From Muribaculaceae bacterium Isolate-104 (HZI) (lineage in GTDB: Bacteria; Bacteroidota; Bacteroidia; Bacteroidales; Muribaculaceae): 62,453 bases of DNA. Where the stretch lies: the NCBI GenBank assembly GCA_003762715.1, contig RIBJ01000043.1, positions 1-62,453 of the forward strand, read 5' to 3'. A model generated the notes under the pieces. It searched no databases. It was not told the DNA's origin and worked only from the letters and a program-made list of their open reading frames with translations. A program made the translations under genes and the position numbers. Below are positions 17,777 through 25,997 of the stretch, in pieces; positions within the stretch are counted from its first letter, which is position 1; each line of letters begins with the position of its first letter.

Positions 17777-18178
17777 ATGCAATCACTTCAATTTTCAACC
17801 CGTAACGCCATCATGGACATTTACCTTGATGTGCGTGCCTATGTCGCCGATGTGTTCGGCGGCAACCCCGAAGACGTATCACTCGACTGGAACGCAGTCG
17901 GTGCCTGTATCCACTATTTCGACAACCGCCGAAACATCCAGTTCCGTCTGTGGGAACGTTCCGAAGGCCACCTCGGAATCCCAGACATGACCCTCATCGT
18001 CATCAACATCAGCGTCCGAGGCATCAAGGAAACAGCCCGCTCTGAAATGACCGCCTTCGTCCACTGGCTTCAGCAGACCGCAAAGATCAACGGCTTCCTC
18101 CACTTCGCCGACGAGAACCACGAACCCCTCACCACCGACCAAGTCCCCGGCTGCCGCATCGCCTGCTATCGCCTCTGA
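17777..18178 (+). CDS. hypothetical protein, last gene of E1 mob operon
   Basis: A 133-aa protein started at the ATG at 17777; the frame is open to 17717 but that overlaps the preceding gene. It has mixed alpha/beta composition (VSLDWNAVGACIHYFDNRRN and MTLIVINISVRG) with no signal peptide or known motif. E2 has a gene of similar size and predicted fold in the same place (50983). A strong terminator follows. Confidence 0.65.
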   Translation: MQSLQFSTRNAIMDIYLDVRAYVADVFGGNPEDVSLDWNAVGACIHYFDNRRNIQFRLWERSEGHLGIPDMTLIVINISVRGIKETARSEMTAFVHWLQQTAKINGFLHFADENHEPLTTDQVPGCRIACYRL

Positions 18179-18213
18179 CCCTACACTACTAACGCTCCCA
18201 TAATCCCATGACC

Positions 18214-18250
18214 GACACCCCGACAAGACCAACCCTCTTGCCTGGGTGTC
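18214..18250 (+). terminator. terminator of E1 mob operon
   Basis: Outer stem GACACCC/GGGTGTC with an inner CAAGA/TCTTG stem, followed by TTATATT. The equivalent in E2 is at 51507-51535. It separates the backbone from cargo. Confidence 0.75.
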
Positions 18251-18298
18251 TTATATTGAGACCACTAAAATAAGACGTTCACATTTTCCATCAGATAT

Positions 18299-18329
18299 TT
18301 GCTAGTCAAAGAAATAATTTGTAACTTTG
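18299..18329 (+). promoter_or_regulatory. strong promoter of RiPP-like precursor
   Basis: TTG at 18299-18301, 20-bp spacer, TAACTTTG at 18322-18329, an excellent consensus match. The sequence AATTTGTAACTTTGTA is nearly the same as the E2 promoter at 51577-51606 in the homologous position. The precursor ATG lies about 30 bp downstream. Confidence 0.8.
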
Positions 18330-18358
18330 TATACGTTTAACAATAAAATTTTTCGTTT

Positions 18359-18472
18359 ATGAACTACGACAAACCCACTGTTCTTGTCAAGAGCTTCTTC
18401 CAAATGGCAGATTGCTCAAAGAAACCCTGCGGAAGGCCCTCCTGTTCGACAAAGCCTTCCGGTAAGCATTAA
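18359..18472 (+). CDS. candidate RiPP precursor, three-cysteine peptide
   Basis: A 37-aa peptide. The N-terminal half (MNYDKPTVLVKSFFQMAD) looks like a leader with a beta-strand-prone TVLVKSFF. The C-terminal half has Cys19, Cys24 and Cys29 in an exact C-x4-C-x4-C spacing, each followed by a small residue and then Lys/Arg/Pro (CSKKP, CGRPS, CSTKP), and ends GKH. It sits between a strong promoter and a terminator-like hairpin, directly before an RRE-radical SAM-SPASM enzyme. I infer a ribosomal precursor modified on its cysteines. No protease or exporter is adjacent. The coding call rests on context. Confidence 0.65.
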   Translation: MNYDKPTVLVKSFFQMADCSKKPCGRPSCSTKPSGKH

Positions 18473-18498
18473 TTACAAGTTCCAACGATTAATGTCAT

Positions 18499-18526
18499 GC
18501 GGTAGCTAATTTTGCTGCCGCTTTTT
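18499..18526 (+). terminator. attenuating hairpin between precursor and maturase
   Basis: Stem GCGGTAGC/GCTGCCGC with a 7-nt loop, followed by TTTTT. It ends only a few nt before the maturase ATG. It would allow high precursor and low enzyme expression, a common layout in RiPP loci. Confidence 0.7.
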
Positions 18527-18529
18527 ATT

Positions 18530-19933
18530 ATGAATTATTGTACGTCACCCCACGTTATATTTAGAGATTACCCTAATTTCGGCTATCTAACAGATAACCG
18601 AAATTTTGGTTATGATACAGCTATAAAAAGCAGTCGTAAGATTGGAGAACGTGTCATTTCTAAAGTAGGAAGTGTGTTTTACTCCACGTTAACCAATCGT
18701 CCTCAGACTATCCGAGAAATAGCCGAAAAATTATCACATATATTCACCGATATACCTTTTCAAACTCTTGAAAATGACGCAAAAGATTTTTTAAGCGAAT
18801 TGTCTTCAGATGGCTTTGTTGTATGCTCAGATGATCCAGAAAACGACCATGTTGATGATTGGTTTTCTTATACGAATTTGCGAAATTTTCCCATAGAAAA
18901 AAACTCAATTAATGATAATACGGATCAATTTGACAGCAATTGGTTTACCAATAATCGTTTGACCCGACTTCATTTAAGTATTTCTAGTGCATGTAACGAG
19001 CATTGCATTCACTGCTATTTTCCTTGCCATACTAAAGGCGAAATAATGACTAAAGAATTGTTTGATGATATTCTCTCGCAATGTCGGAATTTGAATGTCT
19101 TAAACATAACAATGAGCGGAGGGGAACCAATGCTGAACCCTCATTTGAAATATTTTATACAAAAATGCCGAGAGGCTAATTTTTCAATTAACATTCTTTC
19201 CAATCTAATATCTATTACAGACGACATCATCGAGGAATTCAAAAGGACTCCTCTTCTTAGCGTCCAAACCTCGCTTTACTCTTTAGACGAGAGTATCCAT
19301 GATTCAATTACTGGCGTAAAAGGCAGTTGCGCCCGAACTAAGAAGGCGATTGAGACCCTTTACAAGCTCAATATACCCATGCAGATAAATTGCCCAATAA
19401 TGAAACAAAATAGGAACACATTTCGTGATGTTTTAAGTTGGGCTAAATCATACAATATTGAAGCCAGTAGCGACTATATGCTATTTGGATGTTTTGATGG
19501 TTCTCGTAAAAACCTGCATTGCAGATTAGATTTACCTGAAATTGAATCATTGATAAATGAACTGCAAACAAAAGATTCTAATCAGGTTAAAGCAGAATCT
19601 CCATCCCTGAAATCCATATGCCCAGTATGCTACAGTTCTTTATGTATATCTGCTTTGGGTAAGGTATATCCTTGTGAAGGTTGGCAAAGTTGTATATTAG
19701 GTAATATTAATAATCAATCAATTCGTGATATTTGGGAGAACTCATCTGATGTTTTAGCATTAAGGAGCTTAACTATACGTGATTTCCCTAAATGCCAAAA
19801 CTGTGATTATAAAGAGTATTGCTCCATATGTCTTATTCGAAATGTCAATGAAAGCGAATATCTTGATTGTAAGGATGTCAATCCATATTTCTGTGCCATT
19901 GCTAAGATTAAGCGACAAATAATCGGCAAATAA
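18530..19933 (+). CDS. RRE-radical SAM-SPASM peptide-modifying enzyme
   Basis: A 467-aa enzyme. I chose the ATG at 18530; a TTG at 18512 lies inside the hairpin. Residues about 35-105 look like a PqqD-type RiPP recognition element (TIREIAEKLSHIFTDI...DAKDFLSELSSDGFVV). The radical SAM 4Fe-4S motif is Cys155-x3-Cys159-x2-Cys162 (ACNEHCIHCYF), followed by SGGEPMLNP. The C-terminus is a Cys-rich SPASM domain (CPVCYSSLC, YPCEGW, CQNCDYKEYCSIC), which holds auxiliary clusters. Such enzymes install thioether or C-C links in peptides. AT-rich codon use contrasts with the mob genes. Sactionine- or ranthipeptide-type chemistry on the preceding peptide is an inference. Confidence 0.85.
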   Translation: MNYCTSPHVIFRDYPNFGYLTDNRNFGYDTAIKSSRKIGERVISKVGSVFYSTLTNRPQTIREIAEKLSHIFTDIPFQTLENDAKDFLSELSSDGFVVCSDDPENDHVDDWFSYTNLRNFPIEKNSINDNTDQFDSNWFTNNRLTRLHLSISSACNEHCIHCYFPCHTKGEIMTKELFDDILSQCRNLNVLNITMSGGEPMLNPHLKYFIQKCREANFSINILSNLISITDDIIEEFKRTPLLSVQTSLYSLDESIHDSITGVKGSCARTKKAIETLYKLNIPMQINCPIMKQNRNTFRDVLSWAKSYNIEASSDYMLFGCFDGSRKNLHCRLDLPEIESLINELQTKDSNQVKAESPSLKSICPVCYSSLCISALGKVYPCEGWQSCILGNINNQSIRDIWENSSDVLALRSLTIRDFPKCQNCDYKEYCSICLIRNVNESEYLDCKDVNPYFCAIAKIKRQIIGK

Positions 19934-19998
19934 ATCAACATAAATCCCGCAAACCAACATTTAACAATCGTCTAATGAGTTATTTGTCTTTATAAAAT

Positions 19999-20514
19999 AT
20001 GGCAGATGTGATGACCCCGGAGCAGCGCAGCCGCTGCATGGCGGCTATAAAGGGAAAAGATACCAAACCCGAACTGATTGTGCGGAAGTATCTTTTCTCC
20101 CGAGGTCTGCGTTTCCGTGTTCAGGTAAGGAAGCTGTCGGGTAATCCTGATATTGTATTGCCGAAATACAAGACCGTCATTTTTGTCAATGGATGCTTCT
20201 GGCATGGGCACGAGGGTTGCAAGTATTTCCGGTTGCCAAAGTCCAATGTCGAGTTTTGGGAAGCGAAGATTGAGCGCAATGTTGCCCGCGATGTCCGTAA
20301 CGAGGCCGAGCTGAAAGCCCTTGGATGGCGTGTCGTCCGAGTATGGGAGTGCGAAATCAAGACTGTAGCAGAGCGCAAGGAATATCTTAAACGACTGTAT
20401 GACCGCATTGTCAATCTGGTTCAATTATACCCTAATGAGTCTGACACTGATGAAACATCCATAGCTGCTGAGCCTAAATCAGAGCATATTTATAGCAGAA
20501 ACAACCATTCTTAA
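19999..20514 (+). CDS. vsr: very short patch repair (Vsr) endonuclease
   Basis: A 171-aa protein matching Vsr: the N-terminal MTPEQRSRCMAAIKGKDTKPE, the core NPDIVLPKYKTVIFVNGCFW with the catalytic Asp, HGHEGC, and the RDVRNEAELKALGWRV tail. Vsr nicks 5' of T in T:G mismatches that arise by deamination of 5-methylcytosine, and usually accompanies a C5 methyltransferase, which follows here. Length is typical. It lies 65 bp after the radical SAM gene, with a composition closer to the backbone. Confidence 0.95.
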   Translation: MADVMTPEQRSRCMAAIKGKDTKPELIVRKYLFSRGLRFRVQVRKLSGNPDIVLPKYKTVIFVNGCFWHGHEGCKYFRLPKSNVEFWEAKIERNVARDVRNEAELKALGWRVVRVWECEIKTVAERKEYLKRLYDRIVNLVQLYPNESDTDETSIAAEPKSEHIYSRNNHS

Positions 20515-20668
20515 CTTTGGTGTACCTTATTTTTGCCCATACCGCCAATTAACTTTGTCAACGATAGCCGAAGTCTCGAAAAAAAGTCGTAACTTTGCAA
20601 TCTAAACTGCGCTTGCGCTGACAAAGGCCAATTATGTAAGAAACATTTCTTATACAACATATTAACGG
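20515..20668 (+). promoter_or_regulatory. leader with three TAACTTTG boxes before the methyltransferase
   Basis: TAACTTTG occurs at 20512-20519, 20550-20557 and 20589-20596, each like a -7 box, but none has a clear TTG at the right distance. A small hairpin TAAGAA-acat-TTCTTA follows near 20638-20653. Promoter activity is likely somewhere here, but which box is used is unclear. Confidence 0.4.
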
Positions 20669-20722
20669 AACTTCCGTGTAGTCGCATAAAGGTTTGGTCG
20701 CCTGTCAGCCTACATGGAAGCT
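20669..20722 (+). ncRNA. structured leader shared by two R-M operons, copy 1
   Basis: Arms CTTCCgTGTAG (20671-20681) and CTACAtGGAAG (20710-20720) form a long stem. Inside are TCG, then the small hairpin AGG-TTTGGTCG-CCT and TCAG. The copy upstream of the E2 restriction gene (51685-51746) keeps GTAGTCG, GG..TTTGGTCG..CC, TCAG and CTAC although its outer stem has changed. It ends 11 nt before the methyltransferase ATG, so it is a cis-regulatory candidate. Confidence 0.6.
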
Positions 20723-20733
20723 CTCTCTTTATT

Positions 20734-21825
20734 ATGCCTAAGAAAGGATTTACATTTATAGACTTATTTGCTGGCATCGGTGGCTTTCACCAAGCCATGC
20801 ACTCTGTTGGCGGAACTTGTGTTTTTGCCAGTGAGTGGAACAAATATGCTCGCGCGTCTTACGAAGCAAATTATAAATCCGTTTCTCCCGAAATCTTTGA
20901 AAACGAAAATCAATTCTTTGCAGGTGACATAAACGAGGTTGCCCCCGCTTCAATTCCACCCTTTGATGTTTGTTGTGCTGGCTTTCCATGTCAGCCATTT
21001 TCTATTGCTGGACATAGACTTGGTTTTGAAGACATACGGGGTACTCTGTTTTTCAATATTGCCAATATTGTAAAAGCCAAAATTGATGCAGGAAACCCAC
21101 CAAAGGTTCTTCTTCTTGAAAACGTCAAGGGCCTAAAGAATCACGAAAAGGGCGAAACCCTTAAAGTGATTTTAGCTACTTTGGAGGAATTGGGCTATAA
21201 TTATAACATTGAAATTCTCAATGCTAAATATTTTGGGGTACCTCAAAATCGAGAGCGTCTATTTATCGTTGCGTGGCACAAAGACCTAATCAAAGCCGAA
21301 TCTTTTCATTTCCCATACGGCATAGACTCCAAGGGCAATACAATTTTCAACAAAAACAAAGTCGCCGAATGTGCTCGACCAACAAGTGTTTCAGATATAT
21401 TTGAGCCTAAATCTTCTCTTGATTCTTCTTTCACCATAAGTGATAGAATGTGGGCTGGTCATCAGGCTAGAAAAGAAAGGAATCGCCAAAACGGCAAAGG
21501 ATTTGGCTATTCTCTATTCAAAGACGATAGTATTTATTGCAGCACGATATCAGCACGATATTGGAAAGACGGTAGCGAAATTCTCATTGATCAATCAGAT
21601 CTTGGGCTGAATCCACGCAGACTTACACCAGTTGAAGCCGGAAGGCTTCAAGGTTATAATATTGAGGGTGCGGGATGGGAAAACGATACACCCAATAAGC
21701 CAACCGAGCAAATGCCCTATAATATTGTGGTATCGAAAAAAGAAGCATACCAACAATTTGGCAATAGTGTCGCTGTTCCAGTTGTAAAAAGAATTGCACT
21801 TGAAATCACCAAACAATTATTATAA
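20734..21825 (+). CDS. DNA (cytosine-5) methyltransferase
   Basis: A 363-aa C5 methyltransferase. Motif I FIDLFAGIGGFHQA binds SAM, motif IV GFPCQPFS has the catalytic Cys, motif VI is ENVKG, motif VIII NRERLFIV, and motif X QFGNSVAVPV. Length is typical of an M.HhaI-type enzyme. One nt separates it from the McrB-like gene, and Vsr precedes it, so it is the protective methylase of this restriction locus. The target sequence cannot be read from the protein here. Confidence 0.95.
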   Translation: MPKKGFTFIDLFAGIGGFHQAMHSVGGTCVFASEWNKYARASYEANYKSVSPEIFENENQFFAGDINEVAPASIPPFDVCCAGFPCQPFSIAGHRLGFEDIRGTLFFNIANIVKAKIDAGNPPKVLLLENVKGLKNHEKGETLKVILATLEELGYNYNIEILNAKYFGVPQNRERLFIVAWHKDLIKAESFHFPYGIDSKGNTIFNKNKVAECARPTSVSDIFEPKSSLDSSFTISDRMWAGHQARKERNRQNGKGFGYSLFKDDSIYCSTISARYWKDGSEILIDQSDLGLNPRRLTPVEAGRLQGYNIEGAGWENDTPNKPTEQMPYNIVVSKKEAYQQFGNSVAVPVVKRIALEITKQLL

Positions 21826-21826
21826 T

Positions 21827-23716
21827 ATGCAATCCCTACTTAACTTTCTGCATGACGAGTCTATTTCAAGTCCGTTTAGAGCGGAATTGAGTAATCGTGG
21901 TGGCTATATTACTTTTAGCAATTCTGGACGCCGTGGAGATACGAAATATTTCCAAATTGGTATAGACTCAATTCTTACTACTCTAAAGGATATCCTTACT
22001 AACATTGAGGTCTTCTCTCGTATTCAGGATTATGAAGAGAAGCCTTGGCGTGATAATGGGTCTATTTATTTCTCTGATCCGGTTGCCAATGCTAATTCCA
22101 CGGTGCAAACCAAGCCTCTTTTCTCTACTCTGAGCAAAATTATTAAATGGGCTAATCAGCCCACCTTAAATAACTTAAATACGGATAATCGCATAAGTAT
22201 TACTCCTGATACATTAGAAAATACAATAACCAAACTCAATGTAGTAGCAGATTCATTTGCTCCACACAGCAATTCTAAAATAGTGAAGCCTCCACTCAAC
22301 GAGCCGTTGCAAATAATTTATTACGGTGCACCGGGTACTGGTAAGTCATTTACCATTGACGATAAAACGGACGATGAAAACTCGGTACGTACTACGTTTC
22401 ACCCAGATAGTGATTATGCTTCATTCGTTGGCGCGTACAAGCCTACGATGGAATACGATGATATTCATTACGTCAATTCGGATGGAGTGGTTAGATATAC
22501 TAATCCAGACAAGAATCGTGAGGGACGTGTACATCCCGGCACTGAGAAGAAGATTGTCTACAAATATGTGCCTCAGGCTTTCTTGAAAGCATACGTGGCA
22601 GCATGGAGCAATCTTGACACGCCTTATTTCCTCATTATTGAGGAAATCAATCGTGGCAACTGCGCTCAGATTTTCGGCGACCTTTTCCAACTGCTTGACC
22701 GCAACAATGCGGGCAGTTCGTCGTATGCCATTCATGCAGACGAGGACATCTCGCAGTTCCTCAGTTCCGACAACAAGGGATTTGCCGCTCTTTCTGACGA
22801 GCAGAAAGACGCTATCCGTGCTTTTGAACTACACAAGGATAACGGCAAAACACAGGCTGTCGGTCAGAACATTCTAGACGGCAAACTTCTGCTCTTACCG
22901 CCCAATCTCTACATTTGGGCTACGATGAACACAAGCGACCAGTCGCTTTTCCCCATCGACTCCGCTTTCAAGCGTCGTTGGAACTGGAAGTATATGCCTA
23001 TCGAGTACAATCCCCTTGACAAGAAAACTCAGCAGCCGATTGATTGGAAATTCCAAATCGGTGACAACCTCTATTCTTGGGGGCAATTCCTTGGCAAAAT
23101 CAACCCCGAAATCTATACGCTTACCGAATCTTCGGACAAACAGATGGGCTATTTCTTTGCCAAGGCCGATAATGCCACCGGCATTATCTCCGAGGATGTT
23201 TTCTTGAACAAGGTGCTGTTCTATCTCTGGACTGACGTATTCAAAGACTTCGACGTATCAAGTGAACTTTTCAAAAACAAGAAAGCTAACCGCTCGTTCC
23301 GTTTCACCGACTTCTTCGAGGACTCCGAAGCTCTCGGCAACTTTATTGACAATCTCGACCTGAATAGTATAGAGCCTGTGAATTTAGCCATGACAGAAGA
23401 CGGAATCTCCAGATTGTCTGTAAAATTCCCCGACGGTACCATACTCAACACAGGCAATATGATTGACATATACACCAGAACTCTTGAAAGAATTGGACTC
23501 GATATGGTCTTCAGTGTATTGGCAGACAGGAAAAAGGGAATTTATCCACTTATTACCAAAGAACAGATTGCGATTGAGAATCCCGGTTCAAAACGTAGAT
23601 ATAAGAAAGTCGGAGATTATTACCTTTTAGTTGGGCCAGACACATATCCGTATGCTGGAATTATTAATGAACTTTCGAGTTTATTGTCAATTGATTTGAA
23701 TGCTGAGTTCGAATGA
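21827..23716 (+). CDS. McrB-like AAA+ restriction subunit
   Basis: A 630-aa protein started at the ATG at 21827; the frame is open upstream inside the methyltransferase. Residues 1-150 are a variable domain, probably for DNA recognition. The AAA+ part has Walker A GAPGTGKS (about 167-174), the McrB-type Walker B LIIEEINRGN (about 268-277) and sensor 1 ATMNTSDQS (about 364-372). McrB-type motors use GTP to translocate DNA. ATGA overlap with the next gene shows a two-subunit complex. With a methyltransferase beside it, a LlaJI-type system fits better than a purely modification-dependent one. Confidence 0.85.
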   Translation: MQSLLNFLHDESISSPFRAELSNRGGYITFSNSGRRGDTKYFQIGIDSILTTLKDILTNIEVFSRIQDYEEKPWRDNGSIYFSDPVANANSTVQTKPLFSTLSKIIKWANQPTLNNLNTDNRISITPDTLENTITKLNVVADSFAPHSNSKIVKPPLNEPLQIIYYGAPGTGKSFTIDDKTDDENSVRTTFHPDSDYASFVGAYKPTMEYDDIHYVNSDGVVRYTNPDKNREGRVHPGTEKKIVYKYVPQAFLKAYVAAWSNLDTPYFLIIEEINRGNCAQIFGDLFQLLDRNNAGSSSYAIHADEDISQFLSSDNKGFAALSDEQKDAIRAFELHKDNGKTQAVGQNILDGKLLLLPPNLYIWATMNTSDQSLFPIDSAFKRRWNWKYMPIEYNPLDKKTQQPIDWKFQIGDNLYSWGQFLGKINPEIYTLTESSDKQMGYFFAKADNATGIISEDVFLNKVLFYLWTDVFKDFDVSSELFKNKKANRSFRFTDFFEDSEALGNFIDNLDLNSIEPVNLAMTEDGISRLSVKFPDGTILNTGNMIDIYTRTLERIGLDMVFSVLADRKKGIYPLITKEQIAIENPGSKRRYKKVGDYYLLVGPDTYPYAGIINELSSLLSIDLNAEFE

Positions 23717-25974
23717 AACTACTGATTGAAGAATACCAGTATAACGTAGCCGACGTTGAAAACGTGCTTGACGGGCTTTTCACCCTGCAAGATGTTGAGC
23801 AGAAAGTGTCGGTCAGCTACGTTGGGTATTATTACAATCCGCACCACAAAGTTCGCGACGTAGTTTTCATTCTCCCCAAAGTGCTTATCGACGAGCAGGG
23901 ATATGTGTTTGGTGAATATGAACCGAAAGACCTTATCCATCTCGACGATGCGAAAATGGACGAGAAGCACCGCAAGTTCCTCTACGAATTTGCCGTGTGG
24001 ATTCACCGCGCAATCGTTGTCTACAACGACTCGCACGAGAAGAACGAAATCGTTCTCCACCGCCAAATTCAAGACGAGGGCAAGGGCTCGCACAAGAAAA
24101 AGAGCAACACGCTCCTTGATGTTATCCTTTCGCTAATACGCTTCAATAAGGAAAATCAGCAGTTTTTCACTTTCATATTGAAGAACCTGCACTCCGGCTT
24201 CAACAAGATAAACTGGGGCAAGACCATTGCCCGGACTACGGCCATTGTTCAGGACAGCAGCCCGACCTACCTTAACCCGATCAACAAAAAGCGTCAAGTG
24301 AATTTCGATGAAGAACTCATTGTGATCTTCTTCTCAATTCTGCAATACATATCGGACACATACGGCTTCCGCTCAAACATAAACTTCGGTTTCAAACTTA
24401 TCACCGGTGCCAAATTCAAGCGATACCTCGACGGCTTCGGGCGTACTCGCCTGCGTCAGATAAAATACAAGTATTTCTCTGACACCGCCGTCAAACTGTG
24501 GGATTTATGTTATGCCTTCTTCGATAAGACATACAAAATCCGTGTCAATACCTCGCAAAGCGAATACTTGCTTGTGAAGTCCTTCCACATAGTATTCGAG
24601 GCGATGATTGACGAACTTATTGGGGATACCGACATACCGCGTGGTCTGAAAGAACAGGACGACGGTAAGCTCGTCGACCATTTCTACACCTACGACGGTC
24701 TGCTCATTGACGATAAAGCCGACGATGATATTTACTACATCGGCGACTCAAAATATTATAAAATCGGCAACTCGCTCGGCAAGGAATCCATCTACAAACA
24801 ACGCACATACGCGCGTAATGTAATCCAGTGGAATCTCGATATATGGCTCAATGGCAAGCCACACAAGCCGAACATGGCCGACCCATTCGAGCGAATACAG
24901 CTCTTTGACGAAGTTACCGAGGGTTACAATGTCATCCCCAACTTCTTCATCTCAGCCTCCATCGACAAGAAAACCTTGTCGTATGAAGACTATACCGAGC
25001 CGCATCCCAATCAGCCGCCGGTCAGCCGTCAGTTCAAGAACCGTCTTTATGACCGTGACACGCTGCTGCTCTCGCATTACGACGTAAATTTTCTCTTTGT
25101 GCTCGCGCTTTACGCCCGCAACAATGCCGGGGCAAAAGCCGCATGGCGGCACAGCGTCCGCGACAAGTTCCGTCGCGCCGTGCAGGATATGCTCAAAGAG
25201 AAATTCGAGTTTTACGCTCTGGCAGCGCACCCCGATGTCGATGCCTCGACCTACTTCAAAGCGCACTTTCAAGAAACCCTCGGCAAGACTTTCCGACCTT
25301 ACGAGAATCAGAATCTTTTCTCGCTTGCACTTGATAAATCATATCCTGAAGACAATGAACGTCTGCTTTCTTCTCTCGGAGAAAACTTCTATGTTGTTCC
25401 GGTTGAGTTGGGTGAAGATCCATCAGACCACCTCGAAACTGAACGGGCTGTCAAAGGCTCAGTCGAAAGTACCTGCGGTATGGGCAAATTCCTGACTTGC
25501 CTTGTGCGTAAGGAAGAAATGGGTGAAGACGGGCGTAAGAATATTGCGAAGCTCTATCAACTCTTCTACAACCACGAGGCAGAGGGCGCGACTTATGTTA
25601 TGCTCAATATGCCTAGTGGAGACATATCAGAGGCAAAATATTTATTGCCCATTATCGACAACTCCATCGATGGCTATTATGATATCGAACGAATATCATT
25701 CGGCACACGTACGAAAGAAACCAAAGACGGTTTATCCATCCCGAACTATCCAACTCTACGCATCAAGATCGGCTCATATCATCTACTTGAACACCGATAT
25801 ACAGAGGGCATAGTTCCCCGTATGGCTAACCAAATATGGAGCTATAACCAACTCCGGAATATAATGGTTAAGTCCAATGGATATGGGGAATTTGAATTAG
25901 AAGAAAGTACTGTAGAGGAACCCGAGATGTCTTATCTGTCAAGTTCTGGTTCTGAAAATGACTACACTGAGTAA
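23713..25974 (+). CDS. McrC/LlaJI-like restriction nuclease subunit
   Basis: A 753-aa protein translationally coupled to the McrB-like motor. A PD-(D/E)XK-type nuclease motif is visible around residues 325-352: FYTYDGLLIDD, then IYYIGDSKYYKIG, with Asp...Asp-x-Lys. This matches the general plan of McrC and of LlaJI R2 subunits, although it is longer than McrC. The C-terminal third is unassigned. I infer that it cleaves foreign DNA when docked on the motor. The family assignment rests on motif and context only. Confidence 0.7.
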   Translation: MKLLIEEYQYNVADVENVLDGLFTLQDVEQKVSVSYVGYYYNPHHKVRDVVFILPKVLIDEQGYVFGEYEPKDLIHLDDAKMDEKHRKFLYEFAVWIHRAIVVYNDSHEKNEIVLHRQIQDEGKGSHKKKSNTLLDVILSLIRFNKENQQFFTFILKNLHSGFNKINWGKTIARTTAIVQDSSPTYLNPINKKRQVNFDEELIVIFFSILQYISDTYGFRSNINFGFKLITGAKFKRYLDGFGRTRLRQIKYKYFSDTAVKLWDLCYAFFDKTYKIRVNTSQSEYLLVKSFHIVFEAMIDELIGDTDIPRGLKEQDDGKLVDHFYTYDGLLIDDKADDDIYYIGDSKYYKIGNSLGKESIYKQRTYARNVIQWNLDIWLNGKPHKPNMADPFERIQLFDEVTEGYNVIPNFFISASIDKKTLSYEDYTEPHPNQPPVSRQFKNRLYDRDTLLLSHYDVNFLFVLALYARNNAGAKAAWRHSVRDKFRRAVQDMLKEKFEFYALAAHPDVDASTYFKAHFQETLGKTFRPYENQNLFSLALDKSYPEDNERLLSSLGENFYVVPVELGEDPSDHLETERAVKGSVESTCGMGKFLTCLVRKEEMGEDGRKNIAKLYQLFYNHEAEGATYVMLNMPSGDISEAKYLLPIIDNSIDGYYDIERISFGTRTKETKDGLSIPNYPTLRIKIGSYHLLEHRYTEGIVPRMANQIWSYNQLRNIMVKSNGYGEFELEESTVEEPEMSYLSSSGSENDYTE

Positions 25975-25997
25975 AAATGATATAGCGGAAAGAACTT

